32,659 nt of DNA from Sphingomonadales bacterium (GTDB taxonomy: Bacteria; Pseudomonadota; Alphaproteobacteria; Sphingomonadales; Sphingomonadaceae): NCBI GenBank assembly GCA_027486895.1, contig JAIXOE010000061.1:1-32659 (forward strand), given 5' to 3'. A model generated the notes under the pieces. It saw only the letters and a list, made by a program, of their open reading frames with translations. It was not told where the DNA came from and did no database searches. The position numbers and the translations under genes were made by a program. Shown here piece by piece: positions 1 to 7,909 of this stretch (position 1 is the first letter of the stretch; each line of letters starts with the position of its first letter).

Positions 1-98
1 GCCGCAGCGAGGCCGCCCGGGCCGGAGCCAACGACGAGGACATCCGTCTGGCGGATTACATCAATCTGGCGAGCAGGTTCAAGGATGGAGGTACTCAT
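1..98 (-). CDS. FAD-dependent oxidoreductase, N-terminal fragment (runs off the window)
   Basis: Only the first 32 codons are present. They contain an N-terminal beta strand followed by VLVVGSGPGGLAA, a GxGxxG dinucleotide-binding motif of the kind that binds the ADP part of FAD at the start of flavoprotein oxidoreductases. Its ATG overlaps the TGA of betA (ATGA, 4-base overlap), so it is very probably co-transcribed and translationally coupled with the choline operon. The sequence available cannot tell which flavoprotein subfamily it is; a dehydrogenase acting in betaine or methylamine catabolism is a guess from position only. Confidence 0.75.
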   Translation of the reverse strand, partial: MSTSILEPARQIDVIRQTDVLVVGSGPGGLAA

Positions 99-1762
99 CG
101 CTGCGCCGTTTCCCAATTTGGCGCGACGTGGAATGGCGCGTTGGAGGGGGCGAGCATCGGCTTTCCAAGAATATGGTCCGCCCCCTTTTCCCCGATCATG
201 ATCGTCGGCGCGTTAAGGTTGCCGGTTGTGATCGATGGCATTACGCCGCTGTCAATCACGCGCAGGCCCTGAACGCCGATGACACGGAGTTCTGGGTCGA
301 CCACAGCCATTGGGTCCTGCGGGCTCCCCATCTTGCAGGTGCAACTGGGATGGAGAGCGCTTTCGACATGTTCGGCAATGAACGCGTCGATCTGTTCATC
401 GGTCACGCAGTCCGCGCCGGGCTGAATTTCGCGGCCACGGAATGGCGCGAAAGCGGGCTGCTGGAAAATCTCCCGCGTTAGGCGGACGCAGGCGCGCATG
501 TCCGCCCAATCATCGGGGTGGCTCATATAGTTGAACAGGATCTTGGGCTTGTCGTGCGGGTCGGCGCTTTTGAGCGTTACTGTGCCTCGGCTTTTCGAAC
601 GCATGGGCCCAACATGGGCTTGATAGCCGTGCTCGGTGGCTAGCGAGGACCCATCGTAATTGATGGCCATCGGGAAGAAGTGATATTGGATATCGGGATA
701 TTTAATCCCTGCGCGGCTACGTATGAAGCCGCAGCTCTCAAACTGGTTGGACGCGCCTACGCCTTTCCGCCCAAACAGCCATTGCGCGCCGACCATAGCC
801 TTACCGAGCAAGTTCGCCTTGCCATAGAGCGTGATGGGTTGGGTGCAGGCCATTTGGAAATAGAATTCCAGATGATCCTGCAGGTTTGCGCCGACGCCCC
901 GGCGGTCTGCGCGCACTTCAATCCCATGCTCTTTCAACTCCTCTGCCGGGCCGATGCCCGAAAGCTTGAGAAGCTGAACCGAATTGATTGGGCCGCCGGA
1001 CAGAACGACTTCGCGTGCAGCACGCAGCTGGTGTAGCTTGCCCGCTTGTTCATATTCAACGCCGACAGCGCGCGTGCCCTCAAACAGGACGCGCGTCGCC
1101 AGAGCCTGCTCGATGACTTTCAGATTGGGCCGCTTGCGCGCTTCGTAAAGATAGGCTTTGGCAGCCGAACAGCGGGTGCCGTTCCGCACGGTCATGTCCA
1201 TCCGGCCGAAGCCTTCTTGGGCATAACCATTATAGTCTTCGGTTAAGCCATAGCCCGCCTGCTGCGCGGCATCGAGCCAAGCGTGATGCAGCGGGTTGTC
1301 GAGCGGGCCGTAGCTGGTCGACAGCGGGCCATCGCCGCCGCGATATTCATTGCCGCCTTCGGCGCGGCCTTCGGCGCGTTTGAAATAAGGTAGCACATCG
1401 GCATAGCCCCAGCCGGTGGCGCCTTCATCTTCTTTCCAGCGTTCAAAATCGAGCGCATTGCCGCGGACATAGACCAGCCCGTTGATCGACGAAGATCCGC
1501 CCAGTCCCTTACCGCGCGGGCAGTTCAGGCGGCGACCATTCAGATGCGGCTCAGGCTCGCTTTCATAGCCCCAGTTCCACCTTTTTGTGTTCATGGGATA
1601 GGCAAGCGCTGCGGGCATCTGAATGAATATCGACCGATCACTGCCGCCATATTCGAGCAACACCACCTTGTGCTTGCCGTCCGCGCTCAGCCGGTCGGCC
1701 AGCACGCACCCGGCCGATCCCGCCCCGACGATGATGTAATCGGCCGCCTCAATAAGGGGCAT
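95..1762 (-). CDS. betA: Choline dehydrogenase (GMC oxidoreductase)
   Basis: Oxidises choline to betaine aldehyde with FAD, usually at the inner membrane passing electrons to the respiratory chain. The 555-residue product matches the usual BetA length (about 550-560). It has the N-terminal FAD motif VGAGSAG, the GMC signature region around GKGLGGSSSINGLVYVRG, and the C-terminal active-site block HPSCTCKMG plus the GNLNAPT segment that supplies the second His/Asn-type catalytic position. The ATG at 1762 is preferred over an in-frame start 21 bases upstream because the family begins just before the DYIIVGAG strand. It overlaps the end of the betI-betB fusion by 14 bases, pointing to coupled translation. 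Substrate specificity for choline is inferred mainly from the neighbouring betaine-aldehyde dehydrogenase and BetI domain. Confidence 0.93.
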   Translation of the reverse strand: MPLIEAADYIIVGAGSAGCVLADRLSADGKHKVVLLEYGGSDRSIFIQMPAALAYPMNTKRWNWGYESEPEPHLNGRRLNCPRGKGLGGSSSINGLVYVRGNALDFERWKEDEGATGWGYADVLPYFKRAEGRAEGGNEYRGGDGPLSTSYGPLDNPLHHAWLDAAQQAGYGLTEDYNGYAQEGFGRMDMTVRNGTRCSAAKAYLYEARKRPNLKVIEQALATRVLFEGTRAVGVEYEQAGKLHQLRAAREVVLSGGPINSVQLLKLSGIGPAEELKEHGIEVRADRRGVGANLQDHLEFYFQMACTQPITLYGKANLLGKAMVGAQWLFGRKGVGASNQFESCGFIRSRAGIKYPDIQYHFFPMAINYDGSSLATEHGYQAHVGPMRSKSRGTVTLKSADPHDKPKILFNYMSHPDDWADMRACVRLTREIFQQPAFAPFRGREIQPGADCVTDEQIDAFIAEHVESALHPSCTCKMGSPQDPMAVVDPELRVIGVQGLRVIDSGVMPSITTGNLNAPTIMIGEKGADHILGKPMLAPSNAPFHVAPNWETAQR

Positions 1763-3746
1763 CGATCTTCTCCATCGCGACATAGACGCTCTTCAACTGG
1801 GTATAGTGCTCAATCGCCGCGCGCCCGTTTTCGCGCCCGAGACCGGATTGCTTGTTGCCGCCAAACGGCATTTCAATCGGCGTGATATTATAGGTGTTGA
1901 TCCAGCAGGTGCCCGCCTCCAGCGCGGCAATGACGCGGTGGGCCCGCGTCAGGTTGTTGGTGAAGATGCCCGCAGCGAGACCGAAGCTGGTGTTGTTGGC
2001 CCGGGCGACGACCTCTGCTTCATCCTCAAAGTCGAGCACAGCCATGACAGGGCCGAAAATCTCTTCGCGGACAATAGCCATATCGTCGGTGCAGCCAGTG
2101 AAGATGGTTGGTTCGACGAACGACCCTTTTGCCAGTTCGCTGGTCGTCACACGCTTGCCGCCGGTCAGCAAATTTGCACCTTGTTGTTGGCCAAGCGCGA
2201 TATAGCCCAGCACCTTTTCCATATGTGCTGCCGAAATCAGCGCGCCCATTTGAGTGGCAGGGTTAAGTGGATCGCCGATAACCATCGCTTCGGTGCGTGC
2301 CTTGAGCTTGGCGAGAAAGGCATCCCGGACCTTCTTATGGACAAATACGCGCGTCCCGTTCGTACAAACCTCGCCCGCCGAATAGAAATTGGCGAGCAGC
2401 GCGCCTGAAACGGCTTCATCCAGATCGGCATCCTCAAACACGATCAGCGCGGATTTGCCTCCAAGTTCAAACGTTACATATTTGAGGGTGCCTGCCGCAT
2501 CGACCATGACTTTCTTGCCGGTGCCGACTTCCCCTGTGAGCGAAACCTTGGCGATGTCGGGGTGGAGGCTCAGCAACCGGCCAGTGTCAGCCTTGCCCTG
2601 CACGACTTGAAACAGACCATCGGGCAGACCCGCATCGCGATAGGTCTTTTCCAGCTCAATTGCGGTCAGTGGGGTCAGTTCGGCGGGCTTGAAGATCATA
2701 GCGTTGCCGCAAGCCAGCGCGGGCGCGGATTTCCAGCAGGCAATCTGGATGGGGTAGTTCCACGCGCCAATCCCTGCGACGACGCCCAAAGGCTCGCGCC
2801 GGGAATAGCCGAACGCACCCGTGCCAAGATCATGGTGTTCGCCGGCAATCGTGCGGGCGAGCCCGGCATAATATTCAATGCAATCCGCACCCGACAGTAC
2901 GTCTACGGCGATGGTTTCTTGAATGGGCTTTCCGGTATCCTGCGCTTCAAGTCGCGCGATCGTCTCATTACGCTCAACAAGCAGGGCGGAGGCGCGGTGA
3001 AGGATGCGCCCGCGTTCGACACCGGGTGTTTTCGCCCAAAGCTTTTGCGCCTCGGCGGCACGGGCTACGGCCTTGTTGACCTCTGCCTGCCCGTCGATAC
3101 GGATTGTGGCGAGCAAGGCCCCTGTTGCCGGATTGAGCGTCTCAAAACTGGCAACGGCGGGAGAGGGCGCGGCACCCTTCAGATTGCGCGCGATGAAGTC
3201 AAAGATCAGGTCACGCGCCAGACCATTTTGCAGTGCTGATCCGCCGTTCATCGCTGCGCGCAGCCAGACGCCATCGACCATCGCGGCGATGGTGTCCGCC
3301 ATGGGGGATACGTCCTGTGCGTCGACCAGCTGGCGCAAATCAAATTTGAGGTTGGATAACATGCGCTTTTGATGTGCGCGCTGCACGCGGGCAAGTTGCG
3401 GCACATGAAGCGCCTGTCCCCAGAAAGACAACCAAACCCGGGCCGTTTCCTCGGAAAAATCGTTATGTCCCAGATGAGAGTCAACGAGCGCCTGTATGCG
3501 CGCGCGGGGCCCGGCGGCGAACCGGAGACGCGCCGTTGCCTGATTGTTCAACTGACGCACTACGGCGCGGAAGGCGGCTTCAAGAAGGGCCTCTTTGCTA
3601 CTGAAATAATGAACAATCAGCGCTGCCGATACATCTGCTTGCTGCGCAACTTTGTTAAACGTGAATTCAACTATCCCATTTTCAGCTAAAACGTGGATTG
3701 CTGAAGCAATAATATGTTGGTGGCGATCAGCTCTAATTGTAGTCAT
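1749..3746 (-). CDS. betI-betB: Fused BetI repressor - betaine-aldehyde dehydrogenase (BetI-BetB)
   Basis: One uninterrupted 665-residue frame. Residues 1-190 are a TetR/BetI repressor: helix-turn-helix around 30-50 (NKVAQQADVS...IVHYF) and BetI-specific stretches VWLSFWGQALH (104-114), RMLSNL (128-133) and MVDGVWLRAAMNG (156-168). A short Ala/Pro linker (about 191-199) leads straight into an aldehyde dehydrogenase from FETLNPATG (201-209) to the C-terminus. The catalytic set is intact: Asn330 (GAWNYP), Lys353 (FKPAE), Glu427 (FELGGKS), Cys461 (GEVCTNGTR). This domain would oxidise betaine aldehyde to glycine betaine with NAD(P)+. BetI and BetB are normally separate proteins of about 195 and 490 residues. 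Here roughly the first 22 residues of BetB are missing and no ATG or GTG lies near the junction. The ATG at 3746 is chosen over a TTG at 3761 because predicted transcription begins at about 3746. It is first in the operon, with betA overlapping its end. Confidence 0.93.
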   Translation of the reverse strand: MTTIRADRHQHIIASAIHVLAENGIVEFTFNKVAQQADVSAALIVHYFSSKEALLEAAFRAVVRQLNNQATARLRFAAGPRARIQALVDSHLGHNDFSEETARVWLSFWGQALHVPQLARVQRAHQKRMLSNLKFDLRQLVDAQDVSPMADTIAAMVDGVWLRAAMNGGSALQNGLARDLIFDFIARNLKGAAPSPAVASFETLNPATGALLATIRIDGQAEVNKAVARAAEAQKLWAKTPGVERGRILHRASALLVERNETIARLEAQDTGKPIQETIAVDVLSGADCIEYYAGLARTIAGEHHDLGTGAFGYSRREPLGVVAGIGAWNYPIQIACWKSAPALACGNAMIFKPAELTPLTAIELEKTYRDAGLPDGLFQVVQGKADTGRLLSLHPDIAKVSLTGEVGTGKKVMVDAAGTLKYVTFELGGKSALIVFEDADLDEAVSGALLANFYSAGEVCTNGTRVFVHKKVRDAFLAKLKARTEAMVIGDPLNPATQMGALISAAHMEKVLGYIALGQQQGANLLTGGKRVTTSELAKGSFVEPTIFTGCTDDMAIVREEIFGPVMAVLDFEDEAEVVARANNTSFGLAAGIFTNNLTRAHRVIAALEAGTCWINTYNITPIEMPFGGNKQSGLGRENGRAAIEHYTQLKSVYVAMEKIDAPY

Positions 3747-3751
3747 AACAG

Positions 3752-3780
3752 AGCATAACAAATATTGAACGCTTATTCAA
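3752..3780 (-). promoter_or_regulatory. Promoter of the bet operon with overlapping BetI-like operator
   Basis: On the minus strand TTGAAT (3780-3775) and TATGCT (3757-3752) are separated by 17 bases, each matching four of six consensus positions. The predicted start point is at about 3745-3746, which is the ATG itself, and no Shine-Dalgarno sequence is visible, so a leaderless mRNA is likely. The dyad TTGAA-N6-TTCAA (3765-3780) covers the -35 element and spacer. It resembles, from memory, the BetI sites of E. coli and Vibrio, which share a CGTTCAAT half. Repression by the fusion protein is inferred. Confidence 0.6.
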
Positions 3781-4017
3781 CTGCGCCCAGCAAAGAGTGT
3801 CGTTCACCTTCACTCCGGTAAGCTACAGAATGATCCACTTCAACCGGCCTTCAGGGAGCCGCTGAACACTTGTGCTATTTCGATCTGTTGCGAAATGCAA
3901 AACGGAGAAGCTGGTACCAAAGTGGTCTCGGGTAACGCATCATCCGCTTAAATCGGTGCCGCGTTTGTCGCGTTGGGACAACGGCGGTCCGGTAGTAAAC
4001 GCTTATTATTGCCGCCA

Positions 4018-5193
4018 TCATGCTGCCTCCCGTTTTTCTGAAATCGCATTTGCATATGTCCGAAACAGATCAGCAAAATGATCGTCGAGCGTTCGCGCCG
4101 TCGCCGCTGCACGATTGGCAGCCAACCGGAGTTGATGTTGATCGCGATCCAAAAGGCGTGCCACCGCTAGAGCGGCGTCATGGGCGTTACCTGGCGTATA
4201 AGTTTCGCTAAAATCGGGATAGGCTATATCTGCGACTGCGCCTGCGTTTGGCAGTATCAGCGGCAGCCCAGAAGCCAAAGCCTCGGATGCAACAAGACCA
4301 AATGTCTCAGCAGACGAACCATGGACCAAAGCATCGCAACTGGCCATTATCGTCGCCAGTGCCGTTCGGTTTCGGACTGGTTCAAGTAACTGGATATGCG
4401 GGTTGCCGTTTACGTGCTCAATGATCGACGCTTGCTGGTGACCATTGCCGATCAACACTAAGCCCACCGGCCGTTTTGCTGCAACGCGCGCAACCGCGTC
4501 AATAACGCAGGGCCAGCGTTTCTCGGGCGTATGGCGACCAATGCCTAACAAAAGCGTTGCCGTATCGGGTAAGTTACAACGGGCCAACAAATCCCTACGA
4601 ACGGACATATGTCTTCTTGCCGGCGAAAAGACGCCAGCATCTACTCCCATGGGGATGTTGACAGCACCAAAGATGCCGCCGCTGGCAAGCCTTTTCTGTA
4701 GGCTGGGCGATGCACAAACGGTGTAGTCAAAACTGTTGCACATGCGCCTGAGATAACGCCAGAACCACTCGAACTGCCGATCAATGGCATCGTGTGAGGC
4801 GACGCCGTCGAACCAGCGATATGCCCATGCCGACAACGGGTCATGATGCATAAATATCGACCGGAGTGCATGGCCGTGCCAGCTTCGAGCAATCCACGCG
4901 CCGCGCCAGGGTGAAGATGCCTCAAGGACATCGGGTTGCACCGTGTCCAATATTGCGTGCACTGGTGCGGCGTCCCAGAACATGCCGTATTTTTTATCGA
5001 ATGGCAGTGCCGGCGCTTTTACATAGATTATCCTGCCGCTGTTTTCATGCTCGACAATTTCGTCGCGGTTACCTGGCGCGATTACCGTAATCTCATGTCC
5101 CAGTCGTGCACCGATTGCGAGTTTTGCATGAATATATGTCCGAACACCGCCGCCCTCGGGTGCGTAAAACTCGCAGACATCGACGATCTTCAC
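4018..5193 (-). CDS. Glycosyltransferase family 4 (GT-B fold)
   Basis: A 391-residue retaining-type glycosyltransferase of the GT4 superfamily. The N-terminal domain opens with MKIVDVCEFYAPEGGGVRTY, the glycine-rich acceptor-side loop typical of GT4 enzymes. The C-terminal domain carries the donor-binding features: GIGRHTPEKRW (phosphate-binding Arg/Lys) and SSAETFGLVASEAL, the EX7E-type motif that holds the nucleotide sugar. No signal peptide or membrane segment is seen, so it should be cytoplasmic or peripheral at the inner membrane. It is the last gene of a four-gene set with a 4-base ATGA overlap with the DUF2141 gene. Donor and acceptor cannot be read from sequence; a lipid or lipid-linked acceptor is plausible given the membrane protein in the same operon. 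Confidence 0.88.
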   Translation of the reverse strand: MKIVDVCEFYAPEGGGVRTYIHAKLAIGARLGHEITVIAPGNRDEIVEHENSGRIIYVKAPALPFDKKYGMFWDAAPVHAILDTVQPDVLEASSPWRGAWIARSWHGHALRSIFMHHDPLSAWAYRWFDGVASHDAIDRQFEWFWRYLRRMCNSFDYTVCASPSLQKRLASGGIFGAVNIPMGVDAGVFSPARRHMSVRRDLLARCNLPDTATLLLGIGRHTPEKRWPCVIDAVARVAAKRPVGLVLIGNGHQQASIIEHVNGNPHIQLLEPVRNRTALATIMASCDALVHGSSAETFGLVASEALASGLPLILPNAGAVADIAYPDFSETYTPGNAHDAALAVARLLDRDQHQLRLAANRAAATARTLDDHFADLFRTYANAISEKREAA

Positions 5194-5735
5194 GGCTGGC
5201 CTCCAGCGGTTTGACTTTTGATTGGGCCAACACCAATTCCTTGGCGATAATTCAGGACTATCGAGATTGACCGCACACCGGATCCCAAAGCCAGGCCAGC
5301 CGCCTTTGCGGCGGGCTTGCGCAAACCCAGCTTAGGATTATTCGCAAACCCAACACCGTCACCGGACAAGCCGAATTTGCCATTTCCGTCGCGATCGTGA
5401 AGTAACACCAAAGCATAGCGGCCGGGGCCGGGCGCGCGAATACATATGGAAACTGACGCGCTCTTGGGCGTTTCCATCGGCACGCGACGAAACGGTTTTC
5501 CCGCCGCAATTAATGCCTTGTCACTTTCGAGAAAGTCCGCGTCATTTTCAGGGTATAATTCGAGAATGAGTTTACCGCGGCGATCCTTCAAACCGAGGAC
5601 GTTCACGTTCACCGCTGGCCCAGACTCCGCAGCCCGACAATCTGCACCGCTTCGTCCGCGTTCTGCTTTAGGAGGCACAGCGGCGTAAGCCGTCATGGAC
5701 AAGGCAAGCGTTGTGACTGCCAATATATATTTCAT
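5190..5735 (-). CDS. Secreted DUF2141 domain protein
   Basis: A 181-residue protein with a clear signal peptide (MKYILAVTTLALSMTAYAA, cleavage near residue 18-19). The mature part has the DUF2141 pattern: a strand beginning VNVNVLGLKDRRGKLILELY, then PGRYALVLLHDRDGNGKF and a GVGFANNP segment. DUF2141 proteins are small periplasmic or outer-membrane-associated beta-rich domains of unknown function. The DRDGNGKF stretch looks like a calcium-loop-type acidic turn, which is only an observation. It overlaps the genes on both sides by 4 bases, so it belongs to the glycosyltransferase operon and probably acts on, or helps export, whatever that operon makes. Confidence 0.85.
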   Translation of the reverse strand: MKYILAVTTLALSMTAYAAVPPKAERGRSGADCRAAESGPAVNVNVLGLKDRRGKLILELYPENDADFLESDKALIAAGKPFRRVPMETPKSASVSICIRAPGPGRYALVLLHDRDGNGKFGLSGDGVGFANNPKLGLRKPAAKAAGLALGSGVRSISIVLNYRQGIGVGPIKSQTAGGQP

Positions 5736-6667
5736 GACGTTACCGCCTTTTTAGGAAATATGTCCCTGACGGGGGACAACAAAGCCACAGCGCCCAATAT
5801 TACCGCCACGAAGATATGCAGCGCCAACATTGTGGACGCAGTTAGCGTAATTAGCGTTGAAACTGCGCTGTCTTGGCCGACCAAGAACACAGCAACAACC
5901 GCGAAAAGGGCTTCCTTGTTGGGTAGAAACGGTAACCGGCCGACCAACAACCGGATCATCGACAACACCAACCAAAATCCGAAATGTGGTCCGGGCAATA
6001 TTATGAACCATAATAATGCACAAAGTAGCACGCCTGCCGTCAGCCGGAGAATGTGAACCCCAAAAATCCACCGTAATTGTGTGCGCTCAAGCGTAAAAAC
6101 GCGGCGTGAAAACAACAATATGAGGAATGACATCATCAGCATCACGGCCGCAAAAATGACCGATGCATGCGTGTATTGGCCAAGATGTAGTTGCGATATA
6201 AATGGGTAGGTAAACATCAACAGGAGCAAGGCGACGAGATTAGCAGCTAAGGCTGAGAGAATGTTGACATCCTTAATCGCTCCAAAGGGCGCAGAGCTTA
6301 ACTCCGTACGTTTACGCGCCCATAGATAGAAATATACTTCGCCTGAATAGGATATGAGGACTTCATTGCCGATGCGTTTGGCAAGAAGGACAAGGAATCC
6401 AGATGCAGGCAACGCCCAAAGGCGTCGAAAAATAACCCAATCCGCAATGGGTAGCGCGAAGTATAATGCGAGCAACACGGGCAAAAACCACAAATTTTGC
6501 GGCAACGCGTTGTGCAACTGGTTGGTATCCATTTTGCCAAATTGAAGCGCCATGGCAACCAAAAGTGCGCCAGACAAAAACCGAGCAAACCATGTCGACC
6601 ATGGCCGCGGTTCAGGCTTTAATGTCGGTAGATCGAGATGCGCAAAGGGCGTGGCCGTCGAAGTCAC
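5732..6667 (-). CDS. Polytopic membrane protein, LPG-synthase/UPF0104 flippase-like
   Basis: About 311 residues, strongly hydrophobic, with seven or eight predicted membrane spans, for example around LSGALLVAMAL, WFLPVLLALYFALPI, AANLVALLLLMF, VMLMMSFLILLF and FVAVILGAVALL. The overall pattern and the RLPFLPNKEALFAV segment recall the membrane domain of lysylphosphatidylglycerol synthase and related UPF0104 lipid-flippase-type proteins; this is a weak fold-level resemblance. No aminoacyltransferase domain is attached. A GTG at 6667 is preferred as start because it makes a 4-base GTGA overlap with the upstream glycosyltransferase, matching the other junctions; a TTG at 6679 is the alternative. 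It probably moves or holds a glycolipid intermediate, inferred from context. Confidence 0.75.
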   Translation of the reverse strand: MTSTATPFAHLDLPTLKPEPRPWSTWFARFLSGALLVAMALQFGKMDTNQLHNALPQNLWFLPVLLALYFALPIADWVIFRRLWALPASGFLVLLAKRIGNEVLISYSGEVYFYLWARKRTELSSAPFGAIKDVNILSALAANLVALLLLMFTYPFISQLHLGQYTHASVIFAAVMLMMSFLILLFSRRVFTLERTQLRWIFGVHILRLTAGVLLCALLWFIILPGPHFGFWLVLSMIRLLVGRLPFLPNKEALFAVVAVFLVGQDSAVSTLITLTASTMLALHIFVAVILGAVALLSPVRDIFPKKAVTS

Positions 6668-7437
6668 GCGACAGACCAATCGCGTTCGCGAAGCACTGTG
6701 TCGCGCTGACCACGCGCATCAAATCGGTTCGCCAGAAATCGGTAAAAAAAGTCATGCTGCCGTGAACGCGGTGTCAAATGATAGGCAATGCGCTCCCGAA
6801 GTGTCCAGCGGACATTCCGACGATCCGCACGACGGTCAGATGTGATGCACCACAAATTATGATGATAGATTTGGCGCCCAAGTTTTAGAACGCGATGCAT
6901 CAATTCATGGTCTTTCAGTACATATGGCCACAACGCGGGGTCGTATCCTCCGGCAGCGCGTAGTGCCTCGGTACGAAACATTTGCGCTGCACCGCTGGTG
7001 TGATTTTGATGAGGCAATATTCGGGCGACCAGCAGCCGGTGCACCATGCTGCCGAGCCCTGCCAAAAATGGTTTGCGGCGCAAATAGGCGCATGCGGAAA
7101 CATATTCGGCGCCCATTGTGTCAAACAGCTGAGTCGCAGCAGAAAGATAATGCGGTGGATAATATGTATCGGCATCACAAATCGCCGTGAATTCGGAAGT
7201 GACTGCGGCGATCCCAGCTTGCAAAGCAAAAACCTGGCCAGGCCGGGGTTCGTGCAAGAAGGTTACTTTACCATCATAATCAGCGAGTTGGGCACGCGCT
7301 TTATCAATGCAGCCGTCGGTCGAACCATTATCAACGATGATCAGATCAAACGCGGACGTTTGCGCAACAATCGATTCTAACGTTTGCGGCAAAAATTCGA
7401 CTTCATTGTATACAGGTATGACAATGGACCAACGCAC
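6664..7437 (-). CDS. Glycosyltransferase family 2 (GT-A fold)
   Basis: A 257-residue inverting-type GT2 enzyme and the first gene of the four-gene operon. The N-terminus MRWSIVIPVYNE is the standard GT2 opening. IIVDNGSTDG supplies the first acidic nucleotide-binding site, and CDADTYYPP is the DXD metal-binding motif. The catalytic-side region around YVLKDHELMHR provides an ED/DHE-type acidic motif. There is no transmembrane segment, so it acts on the cytoplasmic face. Start codon is GTG, preceded by AGGGGG six bases upstream. The acceptor is unknown; together with the flippase-like protein and GT4 enzyme it may assemble a two-sugar lipid headgroup or similar. Confidence 0.88.
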   Translation of the reverse strand: MRWSIVIPVYNEVEFLPQTLESIVAQTSAFDLIIVDNGSTDGCIDKARAQLADYDGKVTFLHEPRPGQVFALQAGIAAVTSEFTAICDADTYYPPHYLSAATQLFDTMGAEYVSACAYLRRKPFLAGLGSMVHRLLVARILPHQNHTSGAAQMFRTEALRAAGGYDPALWPYVLKDHELMHRVLKLGRQIYHHNLWCITSDRRADRRNVRWTLRERIAYHLTPRSRQHDFFYRFLANRFDARGQRDTVLRERDWSVA

Positions 7438-7909
7438 AAAATACCCCCTGACAATTCACGGGCCGTCGCATTCATTTACCAAATCACGATGTCACAACCG
7501 CGTCAGATTTATGAAAAACAAACATTTATTCTGTCATAATTGCTGTTTCAGAACTCCGTCCTTCAGTTCCTAAGAAGCTGAGGTAATCTGCCTTGCGTGC
7601 GCCCGCGCTAGACAAGTTATGAATGTCCGCCTTTTGGGCCCATTAAACCTACAGAGGACGGTCTGCACCTGGCCCACGTGTGGCCGTCCTAAGATTAGGT
7701 CCAGTCGGCCTTGTGGTTTTTAGAAATGCTATAGTTTTGCGAGGCATCTTCCGTCGCCGTGCAGAATATCGATCTCACCCAATTGCGTGCCCTGTGATTG
7801 TCTACCCAGCATTTGGGCGGCATTTGACTGAGGCTATCGACCGGGTTTGTTTGGCGGTTGACCCGCAACATTCATGCCGTACGATTGTGAGGCACATCAA
7901 GGACAGATA
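7438..7909. other. Intergenic region between divergent operons, with an inverted repeat
   Basis: A 472-base gap without a convincing gene. It should contain the promoter of the leftward glycosyltransferase operon and that of the rightward hydrolase. The visible structure is a 7-bp inverted repeat AGGACGG/CCGTCCT (7655-7661 and 7684-7690) around a GC-rich loop containing CACGTG. A 76-codon GTG-initiated frame (7680-7910) ends in TAATG at the next gene, but its composition looks non-coding. Confidence 0.5.

Noticed and set aside
3100-3220. Possible sequencing error producing an artificial BetI-BetB fusion
   Set aside because: An artefactual fusion would need a stop to be lost or a frame to shift, yet the linker reads through smoothly and the first 22 or so BetB residues are truly absent rather than present in another frame. 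An artefact cannot be fully excluded without raw reads.
128-3239. Long plus-strand open frames opposite betA and the fusion gene (for example 2562-3239)
   Set aside because: They lie antisense to clearly coding sequence and show no protein motifs; they are a by-product of GC-rich codon use.
3872-4081. A 69-codon plus-strand frame between the bet and glycosyltransferase operons
   Set aside because: Runs into the 3' end of the glycosyltransferase on the other strand and has no Shine-Dalgarno or recognisable features; I see nothing firm in this 237-base gap.
7680-7909. A 76-codon GTG-initiated frame ending in TAATG at the hydrolase start
   Set aside because: The overlap is suggestive, but there is no ribosome site or domain, and the residue composition is that of random GC-rich DNA.
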